Position numbers and translations under genes: made by a program. A stretch of DNA of 36,893 bases from contig JADZEO010000021.1 in assembly GCA_020850475.1 (NCBI GenBank), positions 1 to 36,893 of the forward strand, given 5' to 3'. Below the pieces are notes generated by a model, which had not been told where the DNA came from, made no database searches, and worked only from the letters and a program-made list of their open reading frames with translations. Positions 16,176 through 23,583 of the stretch are shown piece by piece; the first letter of the stretch is position 1, and each line of letters starts with the position of its first letter. The stretch is from Bdellovibrionales bacterium (GTDB lineage: Bacteria; Bdellovibrionota; Bdellovibrionia; Bdellovibrionales; UBA1609).

Positions 16176-17126
16176 TCGACTCTAGTAGTGCACACGGCCA
16201 ACATGGGCGATGTCGTGTCGGCTGCGGGGTTGGTGCGCGCTTTGGCCGACACTCGAGGCGGGGTGGAAATCTTGGTGCGTTCTCCTTTTCGCGGACTCTT
16301 CGCGGGAGAAGTGGGAATTCGCGAGATTGGTGAAGATCAGCTTAACCAGAGCGGCCCTTATGAACTGTGTCTTGATTTGGACTCATCTCAGACCAGTCGC
16401 AAAATCATCCGCGAAGTAAAGGCGAATCGAAAAGTGGGGCGTTATCTCAACACCCTGAGGCGACTCAAATACTGGAACCTTTATGACCTCCAGGTGCCTA
16501 AGCACCCAGTAGATCACATCGTGCGCGACTATCAGGTGCTCAGTGAGGCGTTGGAGCTCGGGCCATTGGCGTCGCCCCGCCTTACGCCCCTCGATTTGCC
16601 TGCACACTTGAGCGAGTGGCTCCGTCCCCTCCAAAATTCGGGACGCCCCATCGTGGTTCTGGCACCTGAGGCGGCAAATCCCATTCGTCACCTGCCACCA
16701 CTGTTGGTGGATGATCTCATCGATCAGCTGGTGGCGAGAGGTCGCGCGGTGGTGATGGTGGGTTTGGATCAACCGGCCATGCAGAGATGGTGCGCGCGCC
16801 ATCCCGATTGGGCTTATTGGCGCCCGCTTCAGCTAGCAGCAGTGAAGGCTTTGTTTTCGCACGCGCGCGTGTTCATTGGGCCCGATAGCGGTCCTATGCA
16901 TCTTGCCTGCGCTCTGCAAATGCAAGTGGCGGCCCTGTTTGGTCCGGCCTTGACCAGCAAATGCGGGCCACTGCAAATCAACGGCAAAATCATTGAAAAG
17001 TCGTTTCCCTGTCGGCCTTGCAATCAAAACAAACCCTGTCCGTATGATCGTCGCTGCTTAACCACAATCACCGCTACAGAGGTACTGCAGGGTCTGGGTG
17101 TGATTGACGAACCAGGCGAGAATTGA
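16140..17126 (+). CDS. GT9 (heptosyltransferase-like) glycosyltransferase
   Basis: About 328 residues. The nucleotide-binding N-terminus reads LVVHTANMGDVVSAAGLVRAL, and the C-terminal domain carries the GT9 signature FIGPDSGPMHLACALQMQVAALFGP with VLAPEA before it. This matches ADP-heptose:LPS heptosyltransferases and related enzymes that build the lipopolysaccharide core on the cytoplasmic face. A C-x-x-C-x(4)-C-x(5)-C cysteine set near 290-305 (FPCRPCNQNKPCPYDRRC) may bind metal. The first dozen residues (HRDRQKVAGTFS) are encoded by the dispersed repeat, and no start lies closer to the conserved strand, so the repeat supplies the start codon (ATG 16140 or GTG 16137). Confidence 0.85.
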   Translation: MHRDRQKVAGTFSTLVVHTANMGDVVSAAGLVRALADTRGGVEILVRSPFRGLFAGEVGIREIGEDQLNQSGPYELCLDLDSSQTSRKIIREVKANRKVGRYLNTLRRLKYWNLYDLQVPKHPVDHIVRDYQVLSEALELGPLASPRLTPLDLPAHLSEWLRPLQNSGRPIVVLAPEAANPIRHLPPLLVDDLIDQLVARGRAVVMVGLDQPAMQRWCARHPDWAYWRPLQLAAVKALFSHARVFIGPDSGPMHLACALQMQVAALFGPALTSKCGPLQINGKIIEKSFPCRPCNQNKPCPYDRRCLTTITATEVLQGLGVIDEPGEN

Positions 17127-17138
17127 GAGCGTTAGCTT

Positions 17139-17711
17139 ATGGGACTCCCGCAGCTGGTGTACTGGCTTTGTGATTTGCTAATGTTTCGTCTCCTCGGCTG
17201 GCGGGTTGAGGGGCAACTTCCTCAGGTTCCCAAGTATGTGGCCATAGGAGCGCCTCACACATCCAATTGGGATTTTTTTATTGGAATGGCAGCTTACCAT
17301 CGCCTCAAGATACAATTTCGGTGGTACGGCAAACACACCATTTTCATTTGGCCAGTTGGAGTTCTATTACGAGCGATGGGGGGATTTCCCATCGAACGTG
17401 CCCACCATCATGATGTGGTCTCGGTCGCCATTGCTAAGTTTAAGCGCGAGGATCATTTTATTTTGGCACTCGCTCCAGAAGGCACTCGAGGCAAAGTGGA
17501 CAAATGGAAAACGGGCTTTTACCACATCGCCCTCGGCGCGGGTGTGCCGATTTGCCCTTTTGCTCTCGACTTTGAGCACAAGCGCGTGGTGTGCGGGCAA
17601 CTTTTTTATCCGACAGGGGACAAAGAAAAAGATATCGCCCATCTCCAAGATTTTTTTCGCCAATTTCGGGGGCGGCATCCCGAGCTGGGGTTTCCGCCGC
17701 CCAACCATTAA
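17139..17711 (+). CDS. PlsC-like 1-acylglycerol-3-phosphate acyltransferase
   Basis: A 190-residue protein with a short hydrophobic N-terminus. It has the acyltransferase motif H40-TSNW-D45 (HX4D), the acceptor-binding motif APEGTRGKVDKW with E114-G-T-R, and a late PIC-PFAL segment. These are the hallmarks of PlsC/LPLAT enzymes, which add a fatty acid to lysophosphatidate or a related lipid at the inner membrane. This short, single-domain type is often found with lipopolysaccharide genes, and it starts 12 bases after the GT9 gene, so co-transcription is likely. Its TAA stop (17709-17711) shares bases with a dispersed repeat copy. Confidence 0.85.
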   Translation: MGLPQLVYWLCDLLMFRLLGWRVEGQLPQVPKYVAIGAPHTSNWDFFIGMAAYHRLKIQFRWYGKHTIFIWPVGVLLRAMGGFPIERAHHHDVVSVAIAKFKREDHFILALAPEGTRGKVDKWKTGFYHIALGAGVPICPFALDFEHKRVVCGQLFYPTGDKEKDIAHLQDFFRQFRGRHPELGFPPPNH

Positions 17712-17730
17712 AAGGTGCCTGCTACTTTTT
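17710..17730. repeat. Dispersed repeat copy filling a convergent junction
   Basis: A full copy of the repeat (AAAGGTGCCTGCTACTTT plus flanking A and T) spans the whole gap between two convergent genes. Its first A residues are part of the PlsC-like stop (17709-17711) and its last base is part of the TGA stop of the minus-strand gene (17730-17732). Confidence 0.9.
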
Positions 17731-20618
17731 CATCCCGCGACTACGCCCCGGCACGTGAGAGCAGGTGGGAGCAGCGCGCGGTGGAGGAAAGGCACGACGG
17801 TATTCAAGAACTGGGTGGGCGCACTTTGGTGGATGTAGTGATTTGCGCCGGGAATTGTAAAAAGCTGAGCGTCGGGTAAATGCTGCCGCAAGTGAGCCAG
17901 TCCTTCCGCCGAAATCGCTGAGGTCTTGGGGTTGGCTTGCAGGATGAGAATGGGCATTTTTAGACGGCCCAGCTCTTGAGTGAAGTCTTCGCGGCTGGCC
18001 TGTCCGCGATAAAGGACAGAAACTTTGGGATCAAAGCTCAATTTCAGAGTGCCGTCGGCTCGACGGGTTGTCTGATTTTGCAAGATTGACTGTGCCTTAA
18101 GATTGCCAAAGGTGGGCGCGAGAGTCTGTAGCAGAGCTTCGCCGCTTACAAATTCGACGGGCAAGTCGGCGGCAATTCGCGCACGCTTGACAATTTGCTC
18201 ATTGGTTTCTCGCGAGCGCGCGAGGAGTTCCATGTCCTCAATAATCAGGGCTTTGACTCGTTCAGGATAAAGTGCGGCAAAGCGAGTTGCCGTACGAGCG
18301 CCCATCGAGTGGCCGAGCAAAAAAACCGATTGCAGCTGCAAATGATCAAGGAGAGCGCGCAGGTCTAGAGCCATCGTATTCGTCGAATAGTCTTCACCGC
18401 GAATGGCGGTGTTGCCGTGTCCGCGTTGGTCATAAACGATGACCCTAAAATGCTCGGCCAAGTGGTGTACAACACTGTCAAAGGTGGCGAGCGATGAGTC
18501 CATACCGTGAACGAGTACGAGCGCCGGAGCCGATCTTGAACCATACTCGCGGTAGTTGATTTCTTGCGCCACCAGGGGAACCGGTTGGTCGACATAGAGA
18601 CCGCGCGACAAAATGTACTTTTCAACTAGAGGAGGAACCATTCCGCCAATGCTTTCGCCCTTGGCCAGAGTCTGGCGAATCAAAGTTGAAGAACGCGCTT
18701 GTTCGGAATACACAACCATGCTGTTGGTCTGCAAAAAAGAGATTTGCCGCGACTGTTCCGGTTTTAGGGCTGGCATCGCGTAGCCCGCACGAGCGATCAC
18801 TGCGACTTCGTGCCCCTCTCTCGCGTGTTTTTCTAAGTATCCGGCTTCTAAAAATCGTTCGAACGAATCGGCCCCCATGACGTGGACCAGTTGAGCGCCG
18901 GGAGCGAGGGTTCCGAATAGCCGCTGGAGTGTGGGCCCCGTGCCTTGCTGAAGAAGCGAGTAATAATCAGAAGAAAGAGTCTTCACTTTGGGAATTTCTT
19001 GGGTTCCGAGCCGAATCATCTCCTGCCGATCATGCCAGCCAATGGGAGTTTCATTGTGTTTGGTTTTTACGGTCGGAATGACATAAATTTGATCAAGTCC
19101 CAACGACTCAATGGCGGTCACCAGCAACTGTTGATGGCCCGTGTGAAACGGGTTGAGTACTCCAGTAAAATATCCCACTCGCGGGGCGCTCAGCTTCTTA
19201 GTGAGCTCAACCTGTTCAGTGAGTTTGGCGAGAGGATACAAGCGTGCCACGGCTTCGCGCCAGGCGGCGGGATCACTGGTCGCCTGGTCAGTTCCACCGT
19301 TGGCGGTGGTGGTTTGCAAGGCGGCACGGAGTGAGAGCCAGGCCGCAAGGTCGGCTGACATTTGAGGGTTCTGCCAATAGCCTTGAAGTTGTTTGGCATA
19401 GGCCTTTTGAGCGAGGGCCGTGGCGAGTACCGTGCGCAGGGCCTCCGGGTCAATCGGGGTCACCGACCAACGAGTATTGGCGATGGATTCAACGAGCAGG
19501 CCGGCAATCTGTCTGAGAGCCCACTCCGGCTCCACCAGAGTCACATCAACTAGAAACCTTAAGCGGGCATGAATGGGCGCGCTCTTAATCAGTTCACTGA
19601 GTCTCCCCAGACTACTTGCTTGGAGCGCAAACGCCTCCCGCAGGGTCTCGACTTTAACTTTTGCCAGCGCTTGGTCGAGACTCTGGTCAATCATCTTAAA
19701 AACGCCCCAGCGCAAGAGAATCTGAATCTGCTCGGGTGCAGTTTTGTCGTCGAGGAGTTTAAGCAGGTTTCGGACAATTTGAAGACGATTGGTATTAGTC
19801 GCCTGGGCAATACTCGTTTTTATGTGGGCTTCGTCCGCCCGGCTCAAGCTTTGCTTACCGACTTTGGCCATCGTTCGCGCGACCCGAATTCCATTCAACA
19901 CCGGATCGCGATCGATCTCGTCCCAGTGGATGATCGTGAGATTTTGTTTGCGCCAGGCGGAGTAGCCTTGGAACCGATCAAGCACACCGCCCTCGCGTAC
20001 AACCGTGGCGTAGTCTTTGCCGACTAAACTCTGGCGGAGTCCTTCGATGAAGGATCCTCGAACTGGAATCATGACCGTATCGATGTCAAAAATGCCGTTG
20101 AGTTGCAAATCGGTGACTTGGTGAAAGATAGAAATGTCAAAGATATCGGGTGTACCGCCGAGCCAAAAAAATCCAAACCCCGCGTTGTATCTGTGCCTTT
20201 GCGGGAGCGGGAGAGCGGGGTTTCCGCGTGGCCGCGGTCTGAGATCCTTATCGGAAAACTTCCCCAAGGTCGGAGATTCGAGCTTCTGACCGATGCTTCG
20301 AGCCCAGTCTTCGGTCACTTCGCGGCCAGCGACCACAAAAATGTCGAGGTCGCGCATCTCTAAAGGTTTGCCATCGTAAAGGTGATCAAGAATGGCGCGG
20401 GAACTACCTCCGCCGACGAAGATGTCCTTGATGCCAAAATGCTGGGCGAGGTTCGCTCTAAACTCTTCGATTCGATTCGAGATGGCCGTCAGCTCCGGTG
20501 ACGGGGCCAATCGCGTGAGCGTTTGGGCATAGGCCGAGAAGGGCTGCGCAAAAGAAATGGCAGCAAATATAAAAGCCAGCGCGATCATCGACCGGCAATG
20601 GCGGGTCATTGCACCCAC
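17730..20618 (-). CDS. Exported fusion: nucleotidyltransferase + NadD-like + alpha/beta hydrolase
   Basis: About 962 residues from GTG 20618, which has AGGAG seven bases upstream; the frame stays open to 20666. Numbering below counts from 20666. A signal peptide spans about 20-47 (hydrophobic core, FSAYA-Q). Domain 1 (about 55-200) is nucleotidyltransferase-like: GGGSSR 85-90, then RDLDIF 105-110 with the D-x-D pair. A helical region follows (200-490). Domain 2 (about 495-690) is NMN/nicotinate-mononucleotide adenylyltransferase-like: GVLNPFHTGH with HTGH 508-511, MGADSFERF 597-605, and SSTLIR 659-664. Domain 3 (about 705-965) is an alpha/beta hydrolase: VHGMDSS, GHSMG with Ser787, and GANHYIHQ with His943; the acid residue is not certain. 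The key motifs look intact. A secreted protein with an ATP- or NAD-type enzyme is unexpected. The function is unknown. Confidence 0.85.
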   Translation of the reverse strand: MGAMTRHCRSMIALAFIFAAISFAQPFSAYAQTLTRLAPSPELTAISNRIEEFRANLAQHFGIKDIFVGGGSSRAILDHLYDGKPLEMRDLDIFVVAGREVTEDWARSIGQKLESPTLGKFSDKDLRPRPRGNPALPLPQRHRYNAGFGFFWLGGTPDIFDISIFHQVTDLQLNGIFDIDTVMIPVRGSFIEGLRQSLVGKDYATVVREGGVLDRFQGYSAWRKQNLTIIHWDEIDRDPVLNGIRVARTMAKVGKQSLSRADEAHIKTSIAQATNTNRLQIVRNLLKLLDDKTAPEQIQILLRWGVFKMIDQSLDQALAKVKVETLREAFALQASSLGRLSELIKSAPIHARLRFLVDVTLVEPEWALRQIAGLLVESIANTRWSVTPIDPEALRTVLATALAQKAYAKQLQGYWQNPQMSADLAAWLSLRAALQTTTANGGTDQATSDPAAWREAVARLYPLAKLTEQVELTKKLSAPRVGYFTGVLNPFHTGHQQLLVTAIESLGLDQIYVIPTVKTKHNETPIGWHDRQEMIRLGTQEIPKVKTLSSDYYSLLQQGTGPTLQRLFGTLAPGAQLVHVMGADSFERFLEAGYLEKHAREGHEVAVIARAGYAMPALKPEQSRQISFLQTNSMVVYSEQARSSTLIRQTLAKGESIGGMVPPLVEKYILSRGLYVDQPVPLVAQEINYREYGSRSAPALVLVHGMDSSLATFDSVVHHLAEHFRVIVYDQRGHGNTAIRGEDYSTNTMALDLRALLDHLQLQSVFLLGHSMGARTATRFAALYPERVKALIIEDMELLARSRETNEQIVKRARIAADLPVEFVSGEALLQTLAPTFGNLKAQSILQNQTTRRADGTLKLSFDPKVSVLYRGQASREDFTQELGRLKMPILILQANPKTSAISAEGLAHLRQHLPDAQLFTIPGANHYIHQSAPTQFLNTVVPFLHRALLPPALTCRGVVAG

Positions 20619-20810
20619 AATATAACTCCTGTTGATGGAGTACCCAAAATACCTAACCCAGCCCAAAGAAATGAGGGCTCATCGGGCCTCGATTTGCAAA
20701 CCAGGGGCCGCTGAGTGAATCGCCAGCGCCATTGAATGCGGGGCCAGAGCCACTCCGCCCCTGCCAGACCGGGGGGTAAGGTGGATTTTTCAGACGAGGG
20801 TGAAATTTCG

Positions 20811-20828
20811 AAAGGTGCCTGCTACTTT
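20811..20828. repeat. Dispersed repeat copy after sugar transferase gene
   Basis: Core AAAGGTGCCTGCTACTTT, four bases past the minus-strand stop of the sugar-phosphate transferase gene. The T-run after the core is only three here. The rest of 20619-20832 holds no gene that I can support. Confidence 0.9.
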
Positions 20829-20832
20829 CGAG

Positions 20833-22221
20833 CTAGCGGCCGCGGCCGAGGAGGACGACAGTGGCGGTCTTCAGCAGTACCAACCAGTCGAGGAGCAGCG
20901 AGTAGTTTTTGATGTAGTAGAGCTCATACTGGAGCTTTTCTTTGGCGTCGTCGACGGTGGCGCCATACGGATACATCACTTGCGCCCAGCCGCTGAGACC
21001 TGGGCGCACCAAGTGGCGGTAGTTGTAAAATGGAATCTGGGTGGCCAATTCACCCGTAAATTCGGGGCGCTCCGGGCGTGGACCGATGAAACTCATGTCG
21101 CCGCGAAAAATATTCCAAATTTGCGGGAGCTCATCGATGCGCGAGACCCGCATAAAACGCCCCCAAGCCGTCACGCGGGCGTCGCCTTGTTGGGCCCACT
21201 GGGCGCCATTTTTCTCGGCGTCTTGGCGCATGGAGCGAAACTTATAAATGATAAAGTCGTGGCCATTAAGCCCACAGCGGCGCTGCGAGTAAATGATCGG
21301 CCAGCCGCTGGTAATTAAGACCATCAGTGAGGCGATCAACATTAACGGCAGAGCCAGGATCAAGATAATTCCGGCGCAAAAAATATCACCAACCCGCTTT
21401 AGGCGCAGTCCAATGGGGTTGTGAAGGAGGCTAAATCCTTGGCTCAGGGCGAACCAACTATTTTCGAGGTAAAAGACGGGAACTTTGCGCCAAACGGCCT
21501 CGTAAAAATCCGAGAGATCGTAAACGCGCGTGCCGTGAAAGCGTGCATCCATCAATTTCTCGACGAGATTTTCGGGAATTTTTTGGCCCGTGGCAATCAC
21601 GATCCCGCGCCAGGGTTGTTTGAGAAATTCATCGACGTCTTGCCAACTGCCTTTGACGTATTTTTCGAAACCGCTAAAGTTTTCGGCGTCCGGCTCAAAT
21701 CGATTTTGCGTTAGGCAGGTGAGTTGCACGTCGTGCGGGGATTTTTCGTAATCGCGCAAAAAGTGCTGCAAATAATCGCGAGTGCCAATGATGAGCCAAC
21801 GCGACTGCTGTTCAAGTCTTTTGACTCGCGCATGGAGGACAATTCGCCAAAACGCGGACCAAACAAAAAACAAAGCGTACGATCCCATGAGCACACCGCG
21901 ACCGGTGAGACCGCCGAAACCCTTCAAGCCCACGAGGTAGGCGCCCACGACCACCGTTGCCGCTGCGATGACCAGTGCGGCCGCGAGCCGGGCCAGGTCC
22001 CGCAAAAAGTGCAATCGATCTTGAAGTTTGTAAACGTCGAACACGTACATCAGGAGCAGCGTGAAGGCGAGGCAGGGCACCAGCTTAAGCCAGAGATCCA
22101 TCCCCACCCAATGTCCCAGGCGCACGTAGTAAGCCGCCTGAAAGGCCGCAAAAAACCCCACGCCATCAAGTAAGACGAGGATTATTTTGTAAAACGGGGC
22201 CGGGCTAAAGCGGTTGGACAT
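20833..22221 (-). CDS. Polyprenyl glycosylphosphotransferase (WbaP/WcaJ-like)
   Basis: A 462-residue membrane protein. Four to five hydrophobic segments lie in the first 130 residues, followed by a Rossmann-like soluble part (SRWLIIGTRDYLQHFLRDYEKS), a fifth membrane helix near 280-305, and the catalytic C-terminal domain. The catalytic region has YKFRSMRQDAE, SRIDELPQIWNIFRGDMSFIGPRPERPEF and RPGLSGWAQV, all family signatures. It transfers a sugar-1-phosphate from a UDP-sugar to undecaprenyl phosphate, the first step of exopolysaccharide or O-antigen assembly. The UDP-sugar epimerase gene lies upstream on the same strand (267-base gap, with a repeat copy between). This is the priming enzyme for a surface polysaccharide made in this region. 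Confidence 0.9.
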   Translation of the reverse strand: MSNRFSPAPFYKIILVLLDGVGFFAAFQAAYYVRLGHWVGMDLWLKLVPCLAFTLLLMYVFDVYKLQDRLHFLRDLARLAAALVIAAATVVVGAYLVGLKGFGGLTGRGVLMGSYALFFVWSAFWRIVLHARVKRLEQQSRWLIIGTRDYLQHFLRDYEKSPHDVQLTCLTQNRFEPDAENFSGFEKYVKGSWQDVDEFLKQPWRGIVIATGQKIPENLVEKLMDARFHGTRVYDLSDFYEAVWRKVPVFYLENSWFALSQGFSLLHNPIGLRLKRVGDIFCAGIILILALPLMLIASLMVLITSGWPIIYSQRRCGLNGHDFIIYKFRSMRQDAEKNGAQWAQQGDARVTAWGRFMRVSRIDELPQIWNIFRGDMSFIGPRPERPEFTGELATQIPFYNYRHLVRPGLSGWAQVMYPYGATVDDAKEKLQYELYYIKNYSLLLDWLVLLKTATVVLLGRGR

Positions 22222-22248
22222 AGTGAAGCGAATTTACCGCAATCTTTG

Positions 22249-22268
22249 AAAGGTGCCTGCTACTTTTT
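22249..22268. repeat. Dispersed repeat copy upstream of sugar transferase gene
   Basis: AAAGGTGCCTGCTACTTTTT lies 28 bases upstream of the minus-strand start of the sugar-phosphate transferase gene, in its 5' region. Confidence 0.9.
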
Positions 22269-22409
22269 CGCAAAGAGTGGTGCAATGCATCGAGCTCCGG
22301 GAAGCGGACCAACAAGGGATTGAAAACCCGTCCGATGGTTTTTTAAGGATGGCGAAGAACTTGCTCAAGTGGGGAGTCATCACATTCCACTCCTTATTCG
22401 GTGAGCTGG

Positions 22410-22436
22410 TAGGCCCTGGGCGATCCCCGGGGCCTA
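22410..22436. repeat. GC-rich interrupted hairpin between epimerase and transferase genes
   Basis: Arms TAGGCCC (22410-22416) and GGGCCTA (22430-22436) pair, with GGG and CCC pairing inside around a CGAT loop. There is no T-run on either strand, so it is not a typical terminator. The rest of 22269-22488 has no gene. Confidence 0.5.
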
Positions 22437-22488
22437 TCGGCCTATTTCGACCGATCGAGCGCCCCTTAAATTTTTCGGGCACGTAGCA

Positions 22489-23457
22489 TTAGAGCAAAAG
22501 CTCTTTGAGCCCCTCGCGGAGTGAGATGTGGGGGCGAAAGCCCAAGGCCTTCTGGGCCAGTCCTGACGATCCGAGTGAGCGGTAAATGTCGCCAGCGCGA
22601 AAGGCTTGAAATTCGACCTGCGGAGCGGCTCCGCTTGGGTGGAGTTCCTTCCATAATTCCGCCAAAGTCGACGTGAGCAATTTGAGATTTGTTTCAGTTC
22701 CAGAACAAATATTAAAGACCTGACCCTTGAGAGCCTGGCCCTCGGGAGCGAGCCCGACCTGCAAATTGACGGCAGCCACATCTCGAACGTGAACAAAATC
22801 GCGCGTTGAAGTGCCGTCACCATAGACAAGCATCGGTTGACCACCCTTGATCGCGGCCACCCATTTGGGGATGACAGCGGCATACGCTCCCTCGGGATCT
22901 TGTCGGGTACCAAAAATGTTAAAGTAGCGAAAGCCCACCGTCTCCAGTCCATAATGACGGGCGTACTGCTCGGCATAGAGCTCATTGACTCGCTTGGAAG
23001 CCGCGTAGGGTGACAGCAAGGCGCCTAAATCGTTCTCGGTTTTTGTGGCTGCCGGGTGATCACCATAAACGGCGCTGCTTGAGGCATAAACCACGCGCTT
23101 GACTTGATGAGTACGGGCCGCCTCAAGCACATTAAGAAAACCAGTCACATTGACTTCGTGGGCTTCGCGGGGATTTTCAATACTCTTCGGCACCGAGGCC
23201 ATGGCCGCATGATGCAAAATCACATCGGCACCACGCACCACCTTGTCCACTGCTCTGGCGTCACGAATGTCTTCGCAGACAAAGACAAAGTTTTTGCGGG
23301 TGCCGTTGGGGAGGGCGCTCAGAAACCCTTCGAGGTTTTCCCACTTTCCCGACGACAAATTGTCGAGGCCCACCACGTGGTGCCCTTGGCGAATCAGAGT
23401 CTCCACCAAGTGCGACCCCACAAATCCTGCAGCTCCAGTCACCACCCATCGTTTCAT
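22489..23457 (-). CDS. NAD-dependent UDP-sugar epimerase (UDP-GlcNAc 4-epimerase-like)
   Basis: About 322 residues from ATG 23457 (MKRWVVTGAAGFVGSHLVETL). The NAD-binding motif TGAAGFVG is at about 7-14, the SSSAVYG motif and catalytic SPYAASK are in the middle, and RYFNIFGTRQDPEGAYAAVIPK and STRDFVHVRDVA match the WbpP/Gne type. This short-chain dehydrogenase interconverts UDP-GlcNAc and UDP-GalNAc (or the uronates) in polysaccharide synthesis. The frame is open upstream to 23736, but that extension translates a dispersed repeat (KVAGTF) and is not family-like. No good ribosome site precedes 23457. It probably supplies the sugar donor for the transferase downstream on the same strand. Confidence 0.85.
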   Translation of the reverse strand: MKRWVVTGAAGFVGSHLVETLIRQGHHVVGLDNLSSGKWENLEGFLSALPNGTRKNFVFVCEDIRDARAVDKVVRGADVILHHAAMASVPKSIENPREAHEVNVTGFLNVLEAARTHQVKRVVYASSSAVYGDHPAATKTENDLGALLSPYAASKRVNELYAEQYARHYGLETVGFRYFNIFGTRQDPEGAYAAVIPKWVAAIKGGQPMLVYGDGTSTRDFVHVRDVAAVNLQVGLAPEGQALKGQVFNICSGTETNLKLLTSTLAELWKELHPSGAAPQVEFQAFRAGDIYRSLGSSGLAQKALGFRPHISLREGLKELLL

Positions 23458-23480
23458 AAGTTGGGTGTACCGTACGGACG

Positions 23481-23540
23481 AAAAGGTGCCAGCTACTTTT
23501 TGCTTGAAGCGCGGTGTTAATTGAAAGTAGCAGGCACCTT
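23481..23540. repeat. Inverted pair of dispersed repeat copies
   Basis: A + copy with one change (GGTGCCAGCTAC, 23481-23501) faces a reverse copy (AAAGTAGCAGGCACCTT, 23524-23540), 22 bases apart. The transcript of either strand could fold into a stem of about 17 pairs. It lies between the epimerase and carboxypeptidase start regions, which are divergent. Confidence 0.9.
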
Positions 23541-23583
23541 CTAGCATTGGCAGCGGAGGACATTGGCAGTAGGCTCGGCGGCT

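Noticed and set aside
17710-17730. A rho-independent terminator at the dispersed repeat
   Set aside because: The core forms only a weak, interrupted hairpin and similar copies lie at gene starts, so termination is not its general role.
22410-22436. An intrinsic terminator for the epimerase gene
   Set aside because: The hairpin is stable but no T-run follows on either strand.
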